A stretch of DNA of 64,000 nucleotides from Pseudomonas sp. BBP2017. Its GTDB lineage: Bacteria; Pseudomonadota; Gammaproteobacteria; Pseudomonadales; Pseudomonadaceae. Below the pieces are notes generated by a model. The model had not been told where the DNA came from. It saw only the letters and a list, made by a program, of their open reading frames with translations, and did not search any database. Made by a program: the position numbers and the translations under genes. Position 1 is the first letter of the stretch. Each line of letters begins with the position of its first letter. Positions 42,170-51,804 of the stretch are shown in pieces. The stretch is from positions 1 through 64,000 of the forward strand of contig NZ_PVZN01000007.1 of the NCBI RefSeq assembly GCF_003024385.1, written 5' to 3'.

Positions 42170-43209
42170 GGCCCGGCTGTCGAACGTTCGCCAACCCAGT
42201 GCCGGAACAACGGCTCGGCGAGAAACAGCACGAACAGCAAACGCATCACCTGCAACGCCGTCACCAGTGGGACTGATAACTGCAGGGTCTCGGCGGTCAG
42301 GCTCATTTCCGCGATACCGCCGGGCATCATGCCCAGGGTCAAAGAGCGCAGATCCAGCTGGGTCAGATGGCTCAAGGTCCAGGCAGCAGCGGCAGCGATC
42401 AGTATGCTCAAGGCTGTGGCAATCAAGGTGCGCCCGAGGAAGGATGGCGCCCGGCGAAAGAATGCCCGGTTAAAGTGACAGCCCAGGCCACTGCCAATCA
42501 GCCATTGGCCGATCTGGCTGGCGCCGTCGGGCAGGGCGATCTGCAAGTCAGCGCCGACACTGGCGACGGCCGCGACCAGCAGCGGGCCCAGCAGCCAGGG
42601 ATTGGGCTGCTTCAGGCGCTGCCACAGGCAGGCCATGACGATACCCAGCGGGCAGATCAACGCCAGCCAGCCCCAGCTGACACTACCGTTGTGGGTGATC
42701 GCAACGCCATCGCCCAACAGGTACTTGAATAGCGCCGGTACGCACAACACTACCGCCAGTACCCGCAGGCTCTGTGCGGCAGCCACCTGACTGAGCACCG
42801 CACCGTTGCGAGCACCGAGGTTGACCATCTCCCCGGAACCGCCCGGCATGCTGGAAAAGAACGCCGTAGCGCGGTCTTCACCGGTACGGCGCAGCAACCA
42901 GATGCCAGCGACGCTGGAGACACTGGTGATCAGCGCGCCGCAGAAGATCAGGCCGAAGTTGCTCGCCACCTGTTCGAGCACCGCTGGGGTGAAGTGCAGG
43001 CCGATACCAATGCCGATGATCCACTGCCCGCATTTGCGCCCGCCAGGGATTTCGCTCAATTGCCAGGGCGTCAGGCAGCGTATCAGGATGATCGCCAACA
43101 GCGAGCCGACCATCCACGGCAGCGGCCAGCCGATCTGACTGGCGAGATACCCGCCCGTCAGGCCGACCAGCCCTGTAGCCCAAAACAACTTTGATGGCCG
43201 GTCAGACAT
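42166..43209 (-). CDS. AbrB-type membrane protein (putative 'ammonia monooxygenase' family)
   Basis: A 347-residue polytopic membrane protein with two AbrB duplication halves: GLTGGYLASQIGWPLPWMVG in the first, and GASQIGQWLIGSGLGCHFN in the second. LRSLTLGMMPGGIAEMSLTA and AFFSSMPGGSGEMVNLGARN are the repeated PGG-E motifs. The name 'ammonia monooxygenase' is historical; members are more likely transporters. It overlaps tctA by 8 bases, so it may belong to the tct operon and its substrate may be linked to tricarboxylates. Confidence 0.85.
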   Translation of the reverse strand: MSDRPSKLFWATGLVGLTGGYLASQIGWPLPWMVGSLLAIILIRCLTPWQLSEIPGGRKCGQWIIGIGIGLHFTPAVLEQVASNFGLIFCGALITSVSSVAGIWLLRRTGEDRATAFFSSMPGGSGEMVNLGARNGAVLSQVAAAQSLRVLAVVLCVPALFKYLLGDGVAITHNGSVSWGWLALICPLGIVMACLWQRLKQPNPWLLGPLLVAAVASVGADLQIALPDGASQIGQWLIGSGLGCHFNRAFFRRAPSFLGRTLIATALSILIAAAAAWTLSHLTQLDLRSLTLGMMPGGIAEMSLTAETLQLSVPLVTALQVMRLLFVLFLAEPLFRHWVGERSTAGP

Positions 43210-44716
43210 CGGCCAGGGCACGACGCTGTACGCTTCGTTTGCGCCAGATGCGCAGCAGAGGCAGGAACAGCATGATTGCCGTCAGCGCCCAGACAGTCAG
43301 GCTGATCGGGCTGGACCAGAGAATCTCCAGGCCGCCATTGGAGATCGACAGCGCCCGGCGCAGGTTCTGCTCCATCAAGCCGCCGAGGATGAAGCCCAGC
43401 AGCAGTGGCGACAGCGGGAAGTCCAGCTTGCGCAGGATGTAGCCGAAGATACCGATGGCGATCATCAGAAACAGGTCGAAGGTGGTGGCGTGCACCGCGT
43501 AGACACCGATCGCGGTGATGATGGCGATCACCGGCACCAGCGCCCAGTTCGGCACGGCAAGGATGCGGGTGAAGATGCGCACCATCGGAATGTTGAGGAT
43601 CACCAGCATGACGTTGGCGATGAACAGCGAAGCGATCAGCCCCCAGACGATGTCCGGCTGCTGCTGGAACAGCAGTGGGCCGGGAGTGATGTTGTACAGG
43701 GTCAGGGCGCCGATCATTACCGCCGTGGTCCCTGAGCCTGGGACGCCGAGGGTCAGCATCGGCACCAAGGCGCCGCAGCAGGCACCGCCGATGGCTGTTT
43801 CCGGTGCGGCCAGGCCACGCTTGTCACCTTGGCCGAAAGTGCCACTGGCACCGGCCAGGCGTTTCTCGGTCATGTAGGCCACCGCACTGGCCAGGGTCGC
43901 GCCAGCGCCTGGCAATACACCCATGATAAAACCCAGTACACCACAGCGAATGTTCACCAGGAACACCGAAGACGCTTCTTTGAAGTTGAACAGCATGCGA
44001 CCGGTGGCTTTGACCGCTTGATGGCCATGGTGGGTTTTTTCCAGCAGCAGGAGAATTTCGCTGATGGAGAACAGGCCCAAGACCAACACGACGAACTGAA
44101 TGCCATCGGCCAGGTGAATGCTGTCACCGGTGAAGCGGTACACGCCGCTGTTGGCATCAATGCCGACGCCGGACAGAAACAGGCCAATCAACGCTGCGAT
44201 AAAAGTCTTCAGCGGTTTGTCTCCGGCCATACCGCCAAGGCAGACAATGGCAAAGACCATCAGCACGAAGTATTCCGCAGGCCCGAAAGCGATGGCCCAT
44301 TTGGCCAGGAGCGGCGCGAACAACACCATGCCGCAGGTGGCGATAAAAGCACCGATGAACGAACTCCAGGCCGACAGCGACAGGGCTACACCGGCCAGGC
44401 CTTTGCGGGCCATGGGGTAACCGTCGAGGGTGGTCATCACCGTCGAGGCTTCCCCCGGAATGTTGAGCAGAATCGAGCTGATCCGCCCGCCGTACTCGCA
44501 TCCCAGATACACCGCCGCCAACAGGATCAGCGCCGATTCTGGCGGTAAGCCCAAGGCGAAAGCGATGGGAATCAGCAAGGCCACGCCGTTGATTGGGCCC
44601 AGGCCCGGCAACAAGCCGACCACGGTGCCGATCAGGGTGCCGCACAAGGCGGTGACCAGGTTGTAGGGGCTCAGGGCGACGCCGAAGCCCTGGCCGAGAT
44701 AGCCAAGCGTATCCAT
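43202..44716 (-). CDS. tctA: Tripartite tricarboxylate transporter, large membrane subunit
   Basis: A 504-residue inner-membrane subunit with 11-12 helices. Family motifs are GLLPGLGPINGVALLIPIAF in the N-terminal half, GIDANSGVYRFT, and GVLPGAGATLASAVAYMTEK (second PGxGA motif). It works with TctB and the periplasmic TctC to import citrate or related acids, driven by the cation gradient. One base separates its start from the tctB stop. The ATG at 44716 is used instead of 44761. Confidence 0.93.
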   Translation of the reverse strand: MDTLGYLGQGFGVALSPYNLVTALCGTLIGTVVGLLPGLGPINGVALLIPIAFALGLPPESALILLAAVYLGCEYGGRISSILLNIPGEASTVMTTLDGYPMARKGLAGVALSLSAWSSFIGAFIATCGMVLFAPLLAKWAIAFGPAEYFVLMVFAIVCLGGMAGDKPLKTFIAALIGLFLSGVGIDANSGVYRFTGDSIHLADGIQFVVLVLGLFSISEILLLLEKTHHGHQAVKATGRMLFNFKEASSVFLVNIRCGVLGFIMGVLPGAGATLASAVAYMTEKRLAGASGTFGQGDKRGLAAPETAIGGACCGALVPMLTLGVPGSGTTAVMIGALTLYNITPGPLLFQQQPDIVWGLIASLFIANVMLVILNIPMVRIFTRILAVPNWALVPVIAIITAIGVYAVHATTFDLFLMIAIGIFGYILRKLDFPLSPLLLGFILGGLMEQNLRRALSISNGGLEILWSSPISLTVWALTAIMLFLPLLRIWRKRSVQRRALADV

Positions 44717-44717
44717 G

Positions 44718-45176
44718 TCAGTTCTCCAGTACGTCGAGTAGGCCCAAGGGCAGAGGCACATCCATTACACGGTCGAACAACCCGTACAGGGCGAGGCTCA
44801 TCAAGCCGATGATTATCGCGCTGGGCAGCCAGCGCCCACCGTAAAGACGGGCCATCGGTACACCGATGAGGATGCTGCTGACGATGAAACCGAGGGATTC
44901 GAAGGTCGCGGCAAACACCAGCAACAAGATGACGCACAGGCCGATCTTGCGCAGGGTGTCGCGGTCCAGTTCAGGGTCATCGTCTTTGCGCACAATGGCG
45001 GTCGGGCGAATTGCCAGATACAACAGGGCGGCGCCCATCAGGCTGAGCATCAGCAGGGGGAAGGCGCGGGGGCCGACTGGTTCGTAGGAAAACGCGGCCT
45101 GGTAAGGCCAGGCCATGACCGCCAGTGCCGCGCAGGCAGCCAGCAAGATCAGGGCGAAGACGCGTTGCAGGATCAT
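44718..45176 (-). CDS. tctB: Tripartite tricarboxylate transporter, small membrane subunit
   Basis: A 152-residue protein with four hydrophobic segments: VFALILLAACAALAVMAWPY, GPRAFPLLMLSLMGAALLYL, ICVILLLVFAATFESLGFIV in approximate form, and a C-terminal pair. GAGG lies 9 bases before the ATG at 45176. It sits between tctC and tctA as in the standard operon; a REP element lies in the tctC-tctB gap. Confidence 0.9.
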   Translation of the reverse strand: MILQRVFALILLAACAALAVMAWPYQAAFSYEPVGPRAFPLLMLSLMGAALLYLAIRPTAIVRKDDDPELDRDTLRKIGLCVILLLVFAATFESLGFIVSSILIGVPMARLYGGRWLPSAIIIGLMSLALYGLFDRVMDVPLPLGLLDVLEN

Positions 45177-45232
45177 CAGGGGAATCCTCTTTTCGCGGAG
45201 CGAGCGCGCGCTCACAGGGTAACGCTGTGCCT

Positions 45233-45256
45233 GTGGGTGCGGGCTTGCCCCGCGAT
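45233..45256. repeat. REP element inside the tct operon
   Basis: GTGGGTGCGGGCTTGCCCCG followed by CGATG is a REP core in the 102-base gap between tctC and tctB. In an operon it may limit decay or transcription so that the binding protein is made in excess over the membrane subunits. Confidence 0.78.
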
Positions 45257-45278
45257 GCTTTGCGAAAGGTGGGTGAGC

Positions 45279-46259
45279 TTACTGAATCAGCCCGAATTCC
45301 TTGGCCAGGGTCTTGTAGTCCGCCACCTGTTTCTTCACGTAGGTGTCCAGCTCGGGGCCGGTCATGGCGAAGGGGAACAGTTCGCGCTGGTCACGCAGCT
45401 TGGCGAAGTCATCCGAGGCCAGCATCTTGTCGAACGAGGTTTTCCACCAGTCGTACTCTTCATCCGAGACCTTCGGCCCCAGATAGAAGCCTCGCACCAC
45501 CGGCCAGACGATGTCGTAGCCTTGTTCTTTGGCGGTTGGGATGTCCTTCATTTCCGGTTCGTCCAGTCGACTCTCGGCGAACACCGCCAGCAGGCGCATG
45601 TCACCGCTCTGGATGTGCGGCATGGAGTCGGAGATGTCGGTACTGCCGACCTGGATATGCCCACCGAGTAGCGCTGTGGCAATTTCGCCACCGCCTTCAA
45701 GTGCGACATAGCGCAGGTCACGCGGGTTGATACCGGCGGCTTTGGCAATCAAGGCAGTCTGCATCCAGTCCTGGCTGCCGACGGTGCCGCCGGAGCCGAT
45801 GACGACTTTGCTCGGGTCTTTCTTCAGCGCGGCAACCAGGTCGTCGAGGGTTTTGTAGGGCGAATCGCTTTTCACGGCAATGGCTCCGTAGCTGGTGCCT
45901 ACCGCTGCCAGCCAGCGCACCGCGTTCTCATCGAAACGACCGAACTTACCCTGGGCCAGGTTGAGCAGCGAGCCGCTTGACCAGGCCACCAGGGTCCCGG
46001 CATCAGCCGGACGCTGGGCGACTACGGCGTTGTAGGCCACCGCGCCGACGCCGCCAGGCATGTAGGTCACGCGCATGGGTTTGCTGAGGATCTTCTCGTT
46101 GACCAAGGCGCTTTGCACCAGTTTGCAGGTCAGGTCGAAGCCACCGCCCGGGGAGGCCGGGGCGATGCATTCAGGGCGTTTAGGTTCGCCTGCCATGGCC
46201 TGGCCGGCAAGCATCAGGCAGGCAGTGGCAAGGGCAATGCGGCGCAATGAAAAGGTCAT
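45279..46259 (-). CDS. tctC: Tripartite tricarboxylate transporter, periplasmic binding protein
   Basis: A 326-residue Bug/TctC-type binding protein with signal peptide (IALATACLMLAGQAMA). The mature part starts with CIAPASPGGGFDLTCKLVQS, the ligand-loop region of the family, followed by VTYMPGGVGAVAYNAVVAQR and VVIGSGGTVGSQDWMQTALI. It captures citrate or another tricarboxylate. First gene after opdH, 34 bases downstream of its stop. Confidence 0.93.
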   Translation of the reverse strand: MTFSLRRIALATACLMLAGQAMAGEPKRPECIAPASPGGGFDLTCKLVQSALVNEKILSKPMRVTYMPGGVGAVAYNAVVAQRPADAGTLVAWSSGSLLNLAQGKFGRFDENAVRWLAAVGTSYGAIAVKSDSPYKTLDDLVAALKKDPSKVVIGSGGTVGSQDWMQTALIAKAAGINPRDLRYVALEGGGEIATALLGGHIQVGSTDISDSMPHIQSGDMRLLAVFAESRLDEPEMKDIPTAKEQGYDIVWPVVRGFYLGPKVSDEEYDWWKTSFDKMLASDDFAKLRDQRELFPFAMTGPELDTYVKKQVADYKTLAKEFGLIQ

Positions 46260-46293
46260 CGTCTATCTCCGTGAGCATTATTGTTATCGGGGA

Positions 46294-47574
46294 TTACCAC
46301 AGCGCAAGGCTGTAACTCACCAGCAGCCGCACTTCGTCGGCATCGCGGGCGAAGTTCGAACGGAAGGTGGCATTGCGCAGGCGCACGGCGACGTTTTTCA
46401 GGGCGCCACTTTGCACCACATACTTGAACTCGGTATCGCGTTCCCACTCTTTGCCTTCACCGCCATCGGCCAGGCTGACATTATCGCCGCTGATGTAGCG
46501 GGTCATAAAGGTCAGGCCGGGAATCCCCAGTTTGGCGAAGTCATAGTCGTAGCGGGCCTGCCAGGAGCGCTCGTCGGCGTCGGCGAAGTCGTTGATCTGT
46601 ACGAAGTTGACCAGGTACGGGTCGGCACCGTCGACGTAAGGGAAGGCGGTGTCGCCCGACAGGTGTTGATAACCGGCACTGAGCTTGTGGCCGATGAGGC
46701 TGTAGCTGAGCATGGCGTTGAGTGCGGTGTTGTCGATGTTGCCGCCGCGGGCCTGGCCCTGGTCGTCGCTGAAGGCCATGCGCAGGTCGGCGCCGAAGGT
46801 GCCGGGGCCCCAGGGCTGGGTGGCGAGCATGCCGACAAAGTGTTGGCGATAGACATCATCGAGCTGCGCCCAGTGGTAGCTGCCGGTGATCCTGTCGGTG
46901 AACGTGTAATCGAGGCCGGCCATGTCGAAATGGTTGCCGGCCACGGTGCCGAGAAAGCGGCGGTTCTTGTTGTTGAGGGCGATGTCCTGGTTGTCGGTAC
47001 TGTCGCGGTCCTTGGCCTTTTCCAGGCGCCCGCCGGTAAAGGTCAGGTTCTTGATTTCGCCGGAGGTCAGCAGGCCGCCTTCGAAGGTTTGCGGCAGGAT
47101 GCGACCGTCGTTGGGTTGCAGGGTCGGCAGTTCCGGGATCAGGGTGCCGACTTTCAACTCGGTGGCCGAGATTTTCATCTTGCCGGTCAGACCGAGCTTC
47201 GAATACTCGTCGGCGGCGCGGCCATCATCGTGGGTCGGCAGCAGGCCGCTGCCGGTGCGGTCGGGGCTGGAGTCGAGCTTGATACCGAGCATTCCCAGGG
47301 CGTCGAGGCCAAAACCCACGGTACCGTCGGTATAGCCGGACTCGAAGTTGAGCATGAAGCCCTGGGCCCACTCGTCACGCTTGGACTGCTGGGCGCTGGT
47401 GCCATCGCGAAAGTCGCGGTTGAAGTACATGTTACGGGTTTCGAAGGTCGCCTTGCTGTCATCGAAGAAGGCGGCCTGGCTCAGCGGCGCGACGCCGGCA
47501 AGGGCGAGGGCGCTGGCAACTGCGGTCTGGCGAGAAGGTAAACGGCGGATAGGCGCGTGCGCCTGTGGCTGCAT
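46294..47574 (-). CDS. opdH: OprD-family porin, tricarboxylate type OpdH
   Basis: A 426-residue outer-membrane barrel with signal peptide (TAVASALALAGVAPLSQA) and the OprD beginning FFDDSKATFETRNMYFNRDF, ending LLVSYSLALW. Internal marks are GSYHWAQLDDVYRQHFVG and WQARYDYDFAKLGIPGLTFM. In P. aeruginosa opdH, tctCBA and tctDE form the same cluster, and OpdH admits cis-aconitate and similar acids. The gene order here is the basis for the symbol. The start at 47574 is chosen over 47583. The 212-base divergent gap to tctD should hold the regulated promoter. Confidence 0.88.
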   Translation of the reverse strand: MQPQAHAPIRRLPSRQTAVASALALAGVAPLSQAAFFDDSKATFETRNMYFNRDFRDGTSAQQSKRDEWAQGFMLNFESGYTDGTVGFGLDALGMLGIKLDSSPDRTGSGLLPTHDDGRAADEYSKLGLTGKMKISATELKVGTLIPELPTLQPNDGRILPQTFEGGLLTSGEIKNLTFTGGRLEKAKDRDSTDNQDIALNNKNRRFLGTVAGNHFDMAGLDYTFTDRITGSYHWAQLDDVYRQHFVGMLATQPWGPGTFGADLRMAFSDDQGQARGGNIDNTALNAMLSYSLIGHKLSAGYQHLSGDTAFPYVDGADPYLVNFVQINDFADADERSWQARYDYDFAKLGIPGLTFMTRYISGDNVSLADGGEGKEWERDTEFKYVVQSGALKNVAVRLRNATFRSNFARDADEVRLLVSYSLALW

Positions 47575-47786
47575 GGACAGCATCGTGGAGTGACTCCGTT
47601 ATTGTTCTTATTAGTTCGAACTTCTAAGTTCGGTTGTACGGCAAGCAGAGTGAGCCGTGAGAGGATGCTAGGGGCTGAACCTTTCGCTAACCTTTCAACA
47701 GTTTTTCATTGTTGCGAAGGCTTCACAGGTGCGCTGTCGGCTGTACACTCCGCGCCATTGACCGCGACGCGACCGGGGAGAAAACG

Positions 47787-48458
47787 ATGCGTGTGCTGCT
47801 CGTCGAAGACCATCTGCAACTGGCTGAAAGCGTGGCCCAGGCCCTGAAAAGTACCGGCCTGACCGTGGATGTGCTGCACGATGGCGTGGCCGCCGACCTG
47901 GCCCTGGCCAGTGAGGAATATGCTGTGGCGGTGCTCGATGTCGGCCTGCCGCGCATGGACGGCTTCGAAGTGCTGGCGCGCCTGCGCGCCCGTGGCAAAA
48001 CCGTGCCGGTGCTGATGTTGACTGCGCGCAGTGACGTCAAGGACCGGGTTCACGGCCTGAATCTGGGAGCCGACGACTACCTGGCCAAGCCGTTCGAACT
48101 GACTGAGCTGGAGGCGCGGGTCAAGGCTCTGTTGCGCCGCAGTGTGCTGGGTGGTGAGCGTCAACAGCGCTGTGGCCCACTGGTCTACGACCTGGACACC
48201 CGGCGTTTCACCCTCGGTGACGAACTGCTGACTTTGACCTCCCGCGAGCAGGCCGTGCTTGAAGCCCTGATCGCCCGCCCGGGGCGGGTGATGAGCAAGG
48301 AGCAACTGGCCGCCCAGGTCTTCGGCCTGGATGAAGAAGCCAGTGCCGATGCCATCGAGATCTATATCCATCGCTTGCGCAAGAAGCTCGATGGCCATGC
48401 CGTGGCCATCGTTACCTTCAGGGGGCTCGGCTACCTGCTCGAGCATCGCGATGCGTGA
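47787..48458 (+). CDS. tctD: Response regulator TctD
   Basis: A 223-residue OmpR-type regulator. Receiver: MRVLLVEDHLQLAESVAQAL, phosphoacceptor in AVAVLDVGLPRMDGFEVLAR, switch Lys in GADDYLAKPFELTELEAR. The winged helix ends SADAIEIYIHRLRKKLDGHA and VTFRGLGYLLEH. It is divergent from opdH-tctCBA, which it should control in response to tricarboxylates. The stop lies inside the kinase gene (8-base overlap). Confidence 0.92.
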   Translation: MRVLLVEDHLQLAESVAQALKSTGLTVDVLHDGVAADLALASEEYAVAVLDVGLPRMDGFEVLARLRARGKTVPVLMLTARSDVKDRVHGLNLGADDYLAKPFELTELEARVKALLRRSVLGGERQQRCGPLVYDLDTRRFTLGDELLTLTSREQAVLEALIARPGRVMSKEQLAAQVFGLDEEASADAIEIYIHRLRKKLDGHAVAIVTFRGLGYLLEHRDA

Positions 48459-49830
48459 CAGCGTCAGCCTGCGCGGGCGGCTGCTGTGGAACCTGGCCTT
48501 GCTGCTGGTGGTGTTGATGCTGGCCAGTGGTCTGAGTGCCTACTGGAATGGTCGTGAAGCGGCCGACACCGCCTACGATCGCACCCTGCTGGCTTCAGCG
48601 CGAACCATTGCCGCAGGCTTGTCCCAGCGTGACGGCAGCCTCAGTGCCGATGTGCCCTATGTGGCCCTGGATACCTTTGCCTACGACAGCGCCGGACGTA
48701 TCTACTACCAGGTCAATGACATTCACCAGCGCCTGATCTCTGGCTACGAAAACCTGCCCGCACCACCACCGGGCACGCCGCGCACCGATGATTACCCGGC
48801 CCTGGCACGCTTCTACAACGCGCGTTACCTGGGGCAGGACGTGCGTGTGGTGAGCTTGCTCAAGGCCGTCAGCGAACCGAACATGAATGGCATGGCCGAG
48901 ATTCGCGTGGCCGAAACCGAAGAGGCGCGGGTGCGCATGGCCCGCAGCCTGATGGCCGATACCCTTTTGCGTCTTGGCATGCTGGCGCTTGGAGCGTTGA
49001 TGCTGGTGTGGTTCGCGGTAAGTGCTGCGTTACGGCCGCTGGAACGCTTGCGCAGTGCGGTGGAGGAACGTCAGCCCGACGACCTGCGGGCGTTGCCGCT
49101 GGTCGAGGTGCAGCGTGAATTGAGCCCGCTGGTGCGCGCCTTGAACCATTTCACCGAACGCCTGCGCGGCCAGTTTGAGCGCCAGGCGCAGTTCATCGCC
49201 GAAGCCGCCCATGAACTGCGCACACCGCTCGCCGCGCTCAAGGCCAGAGTCGAGCTGGGCTTGCGCTCGAATGACCCCCAGGTCTGGCGCGACACCCTGG
49301 AGTCGGCTGCCCAAGGCACCGACCGCCTGACTCACTTGGCCAACCAGTTGCTCTCCCTGGCGCGGGTGGAGAATGGCGCACGGGCCATTGCCGAAGGCGG
49401 CGCGCAGTCGCTCGATCTCAGTCAATTGGCGCGCGAACTGGGCATGGCCATGGCGCCGCTGGCCTACGCCCGGGGTGTGGCGCTGGCACTGGAGGCCGAG
49501 GTGCCTGTGCATGTGCGTGGCGAACCGACCTTGCTCAACGAGTTGCTCAGTAATCTGGTGGACAACGCCTTGGCCCATACGCCCAAAGGTGGCAACGTGA
49601 TTTTGCGGGTCTACGCGCCAGGGGTTCTGGAAGTCGAGGACGATGGCCCGGGGATTCCTGAAGATGAGCGCGAACGGGTGTTCGAACGCTTTTATCGACG
49701 CAGCGCTCAGGGCACCGGCCTGGGCCTGGCGATCGTCGGCGAAATCTGCCGCGCCCACCTGGCGCAGATCAGTCTTCACGACGGCGAGCGGGGCGGCTTG
49801 AAAGTGCGGGTCAGCTTTACCGTTGATTAG
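48451..49830 (+). CDS. tctE: Sensor histidine kinase TctE
   Basis: A 459-residue kinase. It has helix 1 LLWNLALLLVVLMLASGLSA, a ~130-residue periplasmic sensor of the 2CSK_N type (AYDRTLLASARTIAAGLSQR) and helix 2 LGMLALGALMLVWFAVSAAL. A HAMP-like stretch follows, then HisKA (FIAEAAHELRTPLAALKARV) and HATPase (LLSNLVDNALAHTPKGGNVI, GTGLGLAIVGEICRAHLAQI). It is co-transcribed with tctD and expected to sense citrate-like ligands. The stop overlaps the convergent HDOD gene by 4 bases. Confidence 0.92.
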   Translation: MRDSVSLRGRLLWNLALLLVVLMLASGLSAYWNGREAADTAYDRTLLASARTIAAGLSQRDGSLSADVPYVALDTFAYDSAGRIYYQVNDIHQRLISGYENLPAPPPGTPRTDDYPALARFYNARYLGQDVRVVSLLKAVSEPNMNGMAEIRVAETEEARVRMARSLMADTLLRLGMLALGALMLVWFAVSAALRPLERLRSAVEERQPDDLRALPLVEVQRELSPLVRALNHFTERLRGQFERQAQFIAEAAHELRTPLAALKARVELGLRSNDPQVWRDTLESAAQGTDRLTHLANQLLSLARVENGARAIAEGGAQSLDLSQLARELGMAMAPLAYARGVALALEAEVPVHVRGEPTLLNELLSNLVDNALAHTPKGGNVILRVYAPGVLEVEDDGPGIPEDERERVFERFYRRSAQGTGLGLAIVGEICRAHLAQISLHDGERGGLKVRVSFTVD

Positions 49831-50636
49831 CGAAACATCGAGCGGGCATAGAGAAGATCACTGGCCACCAGTTCGGTGCCGGTCGGCAGTCCCAGGTGGC
49901 GGTAGGCGGGCAGCGCCGCCAAGGGCCGTGACTTGCCGATGGCCGGGCTCAGGGCCCGGGCGATCTGGACGATGTCGACGTAATCGACCCGGTCGCTGCC
50001 GCGGTCCAGATCCAGAACCTGTCCAGGCAGTCTGACCAGCTGCTCGGGAAACTCCCAGCTGGTGAGGATCTTGTCACCCAGTACCGGATGGATCTGGTCG
50101 ATCACATAGTTCAGGCACACCGGATCGGATAGCAGTTCGTTGTGCTCTTCGGCATAGATCAGAATCGGCAGGACGCCGATCTGATGAACCAGGCCGGCAA
50201 GTGCGCCCTGGTCAGGCTTGAGCTGGGTGTAGCGCAAGCAGAGTTCGTAGCTGATACCGGCTACTTCCAGGCTGGTTGCCCAGATTTCACGCATTTTCTT
50301 TTCCACCACCTCGGAGCGGGCGTGGAAGATCTGCTCGATCACCAGGCCGACGGCCAGGTTGCAGCTGTAGTTGATACCAAGGCGGGTGATCGCGGTCTGC
50401 AGGTCAGTGACCTCGACCGTGGCACGCAGCAGCGGGCTGTTCACCACCTTGATCAGGCGCGCCGACAGGGCCGCATCACGACCGATGACCTTGCTCAGGG
50501 CGCTGACGCTGATCTCGGTGTCTTCAGCGGCCTCGCGGATGCTCAAGGCGACCTCCGGCAGAGTCGGCAGCACCAGGTCATCATTTTTGATGGCGGCCAG
50601 TAACTGGGCCTGGACCATCTCGGCCAGCTTGTTCAT
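49827..50636 (-). CDS. HDOD-domain protein
   Basis: A 269-residue cytoplasmic protein with an HDOD domain over most of its length: LPTLPEVALSIREAAEDTEI, SALSKVIGRDAALSARLIKV and VEVTDLQTAITRLGINYSCN. No GGDEF, EAL or receiver domain is attached. HDOD proteins act in signal output, and in Pseudomonas some are linked to biofilm, motility or Gac-Rsm control. No partner is evident nearby. Confidence 0.88.
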   Translation of the reverse strand: MNKLAEMVQAQLLAAIKNDDLVLPTLPEVALSIREAAEDTEISVSALSKVIGRDAALSARLIKVVNSPLLRATVEVTDLQTAITRLGINYSCNLAVGLVIEQIFHARSEVVEKKMREIWATSLEVAGISYELCLRYTQLKPDQGALAGLVHQIGVLPILIYAEEHNELLSDPVCLNYVIDQIHPVLGDKILTSWEFPEQLVRLPGQVLDLDRGSDRVDYVDIVQIARALSPAIGKSRPLAALPAYRHLGLPTGTELVASDLLYARSMFR

Positions 50637-50663
50637 CGCGGTTCTCTACAGCAATTCAAAAGG

Positions 50664-50688
50664 GCCCCGGCCTTCGATGCGCCGGGGC
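50664..50688 (-). terminator. Intrinsic terminator behind ygfZ
   Basis: GCCCCGGC-CTTCGATGC-GCCGGGGC is an 8-bp GC stem 10 bases behind the ygfZ stop. On the minus strand it is followed by CCTTTTG. Confidence 0.75.
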
Positions 50689-50697
50689 AGGGCTGAC

Positions 50698-51639
50698 TCA
50701 GCGCTGGATTTCGCGGTCGCGGTCCAGTTCGTAAGGCAGCGACAGCAGTTCCAGGCGCGGGCCGTCGAGGCTTCCCAGGTGCAGATTGTTGTCTTCCACG
50801 GCATCGGCGCTCAGCACTGCCAGCAATTCGCTGCCGGTTGCGCTGCGGGCCGCCAGGACCACTTCACCCACCGAAGAGCCATGGGTCGGCGAGAAAATCT
50901 CGCTTCCCGGCTCGGGCAGGGATTCGCTCGCCAGGGCTACACGGTACTGGCGGCGCTTGAGCTTACCCAGGTACTGCATGCGGGCGACGATTTCCTGGCC
51001 GGTGTAGCAGCCTTTCTTGAAGCTGACGCCACCCACGGCCTGCAAGTTGATCATCTGCGGGATGAACAGCTCACGGGTCTGGGCCATGACCTGACCAATG
51101 CCAGCGCGGATTTGCCCGAGCAGCCAGTCGTTAAGCTCGGCTTTTGGCAACTTCCCGGCCAACTGCGCCTGCACGCGTTCTGCCTGTTCGGCAGGCACCC
51201 AGAGCTCGATGCGACCCGCCGACACGGCAACGGCAATCAGCCCGTCGTGGCGCGTGATCGCGTCTACCTGTGCCGGCACCTCAAGGCCCAGCGCCTGCAG
51301 TGCCGCGTCACCGCCATGCAAGCCAAAGCGAACCCAGGCAGCGCTGTCATCGGTCAGCTTGGCCTTGGAGAACACCGCGTACTTCTTCAGGTCGGCCAGT
51401 TGTGCTTCAAGCAACTCGCGCGTCATGGCCAGGAGAAAACCATCGCCTTCAGGCAGGATGCGAAAGCTCGACTGCATGCGGCCTTTGACCATGCAGCGCG
51501 CGCCGAGGCTGCTGGTGCTGTCGCCCAGGTAGTTGATGTTACAGGTCAGTTGGCCTTGCAGGAACTTGCCGGCGTCCGAGCCGCGGACGGCGAGGACGCC
51601 TTCGTGGGATAGGGTGCAGAAAAAAGCGGAATCGGCCAT
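50698..51639 (-). CDS. ygfZ: Folate-binding protein YgfZ (Fe-S cluster assembly)
   Basis: A 313-residue GcvT-like protein that binds tetrahydrofolate and helps build or repair Fe-S enzymes. The signature KKGCYTGQEIVARMQYLGKL, with the essential cysteine, is intact, and the N-terminal part has FLQGQLTCNINYL. The ATG at 51639 is used; the frame continues upstream to 51672 without a ribosome site. It is divergent from sdhE, as in many gammaproteobacteria, which fits a shared role in maturation of succinate dehydrogenase and other iron-sulfur or flavin enzymes. Confidence 0.92.
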   Translation of the reverse strand: MADSAFFCTLSHEGVLAVRGSDAGKFLQGQLTCNINYLGDSTSSLGARCMVKGRMQSSFRILPEGDGFLLAMTRELLEAQLADLKKYAVFSKAKLTDDSAAWVRFGLHGGDAALQALGLEVPAQVDAITRHDGLIAVAVSAGRIELWVPAEQAERVQAQLAGKLPKAELNDWLLGQIRAGIGQVMAQTRELFIPQMINLQAVGGVSFKKGCYTGQEIVARMQYLGKLKRRQYRVALASESLPEPGSEIFSPTHGSSVGEVVLAARSATGSELLAVLSADAVEDNNLHLGSLDGPRLELLSLPYELDRDREIQR

Positions 51640-51804
51640 GGGATATCGCAGGGTAGTAAGACTGAGGGCCATGATAGAGCGCCGTTGGCAAAATAGGTAG
51701 TTGAGCGCGCCACTCTGTCATTATTTGCTCACATGTCCGGACCAACGTCTCGTGTCCCCCGGGCGCTGGCTCTGTATACTGGCGGCCTATTTTAGGAGGG
51801 CTCC

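Noticed and set aside
46075..47541. 488-codon plus-strand frame opposite opdH
   Set aside because: Antisense shadow of the porin; composition (Val/Gly/Ala) and lack of motifs argue against a gene.
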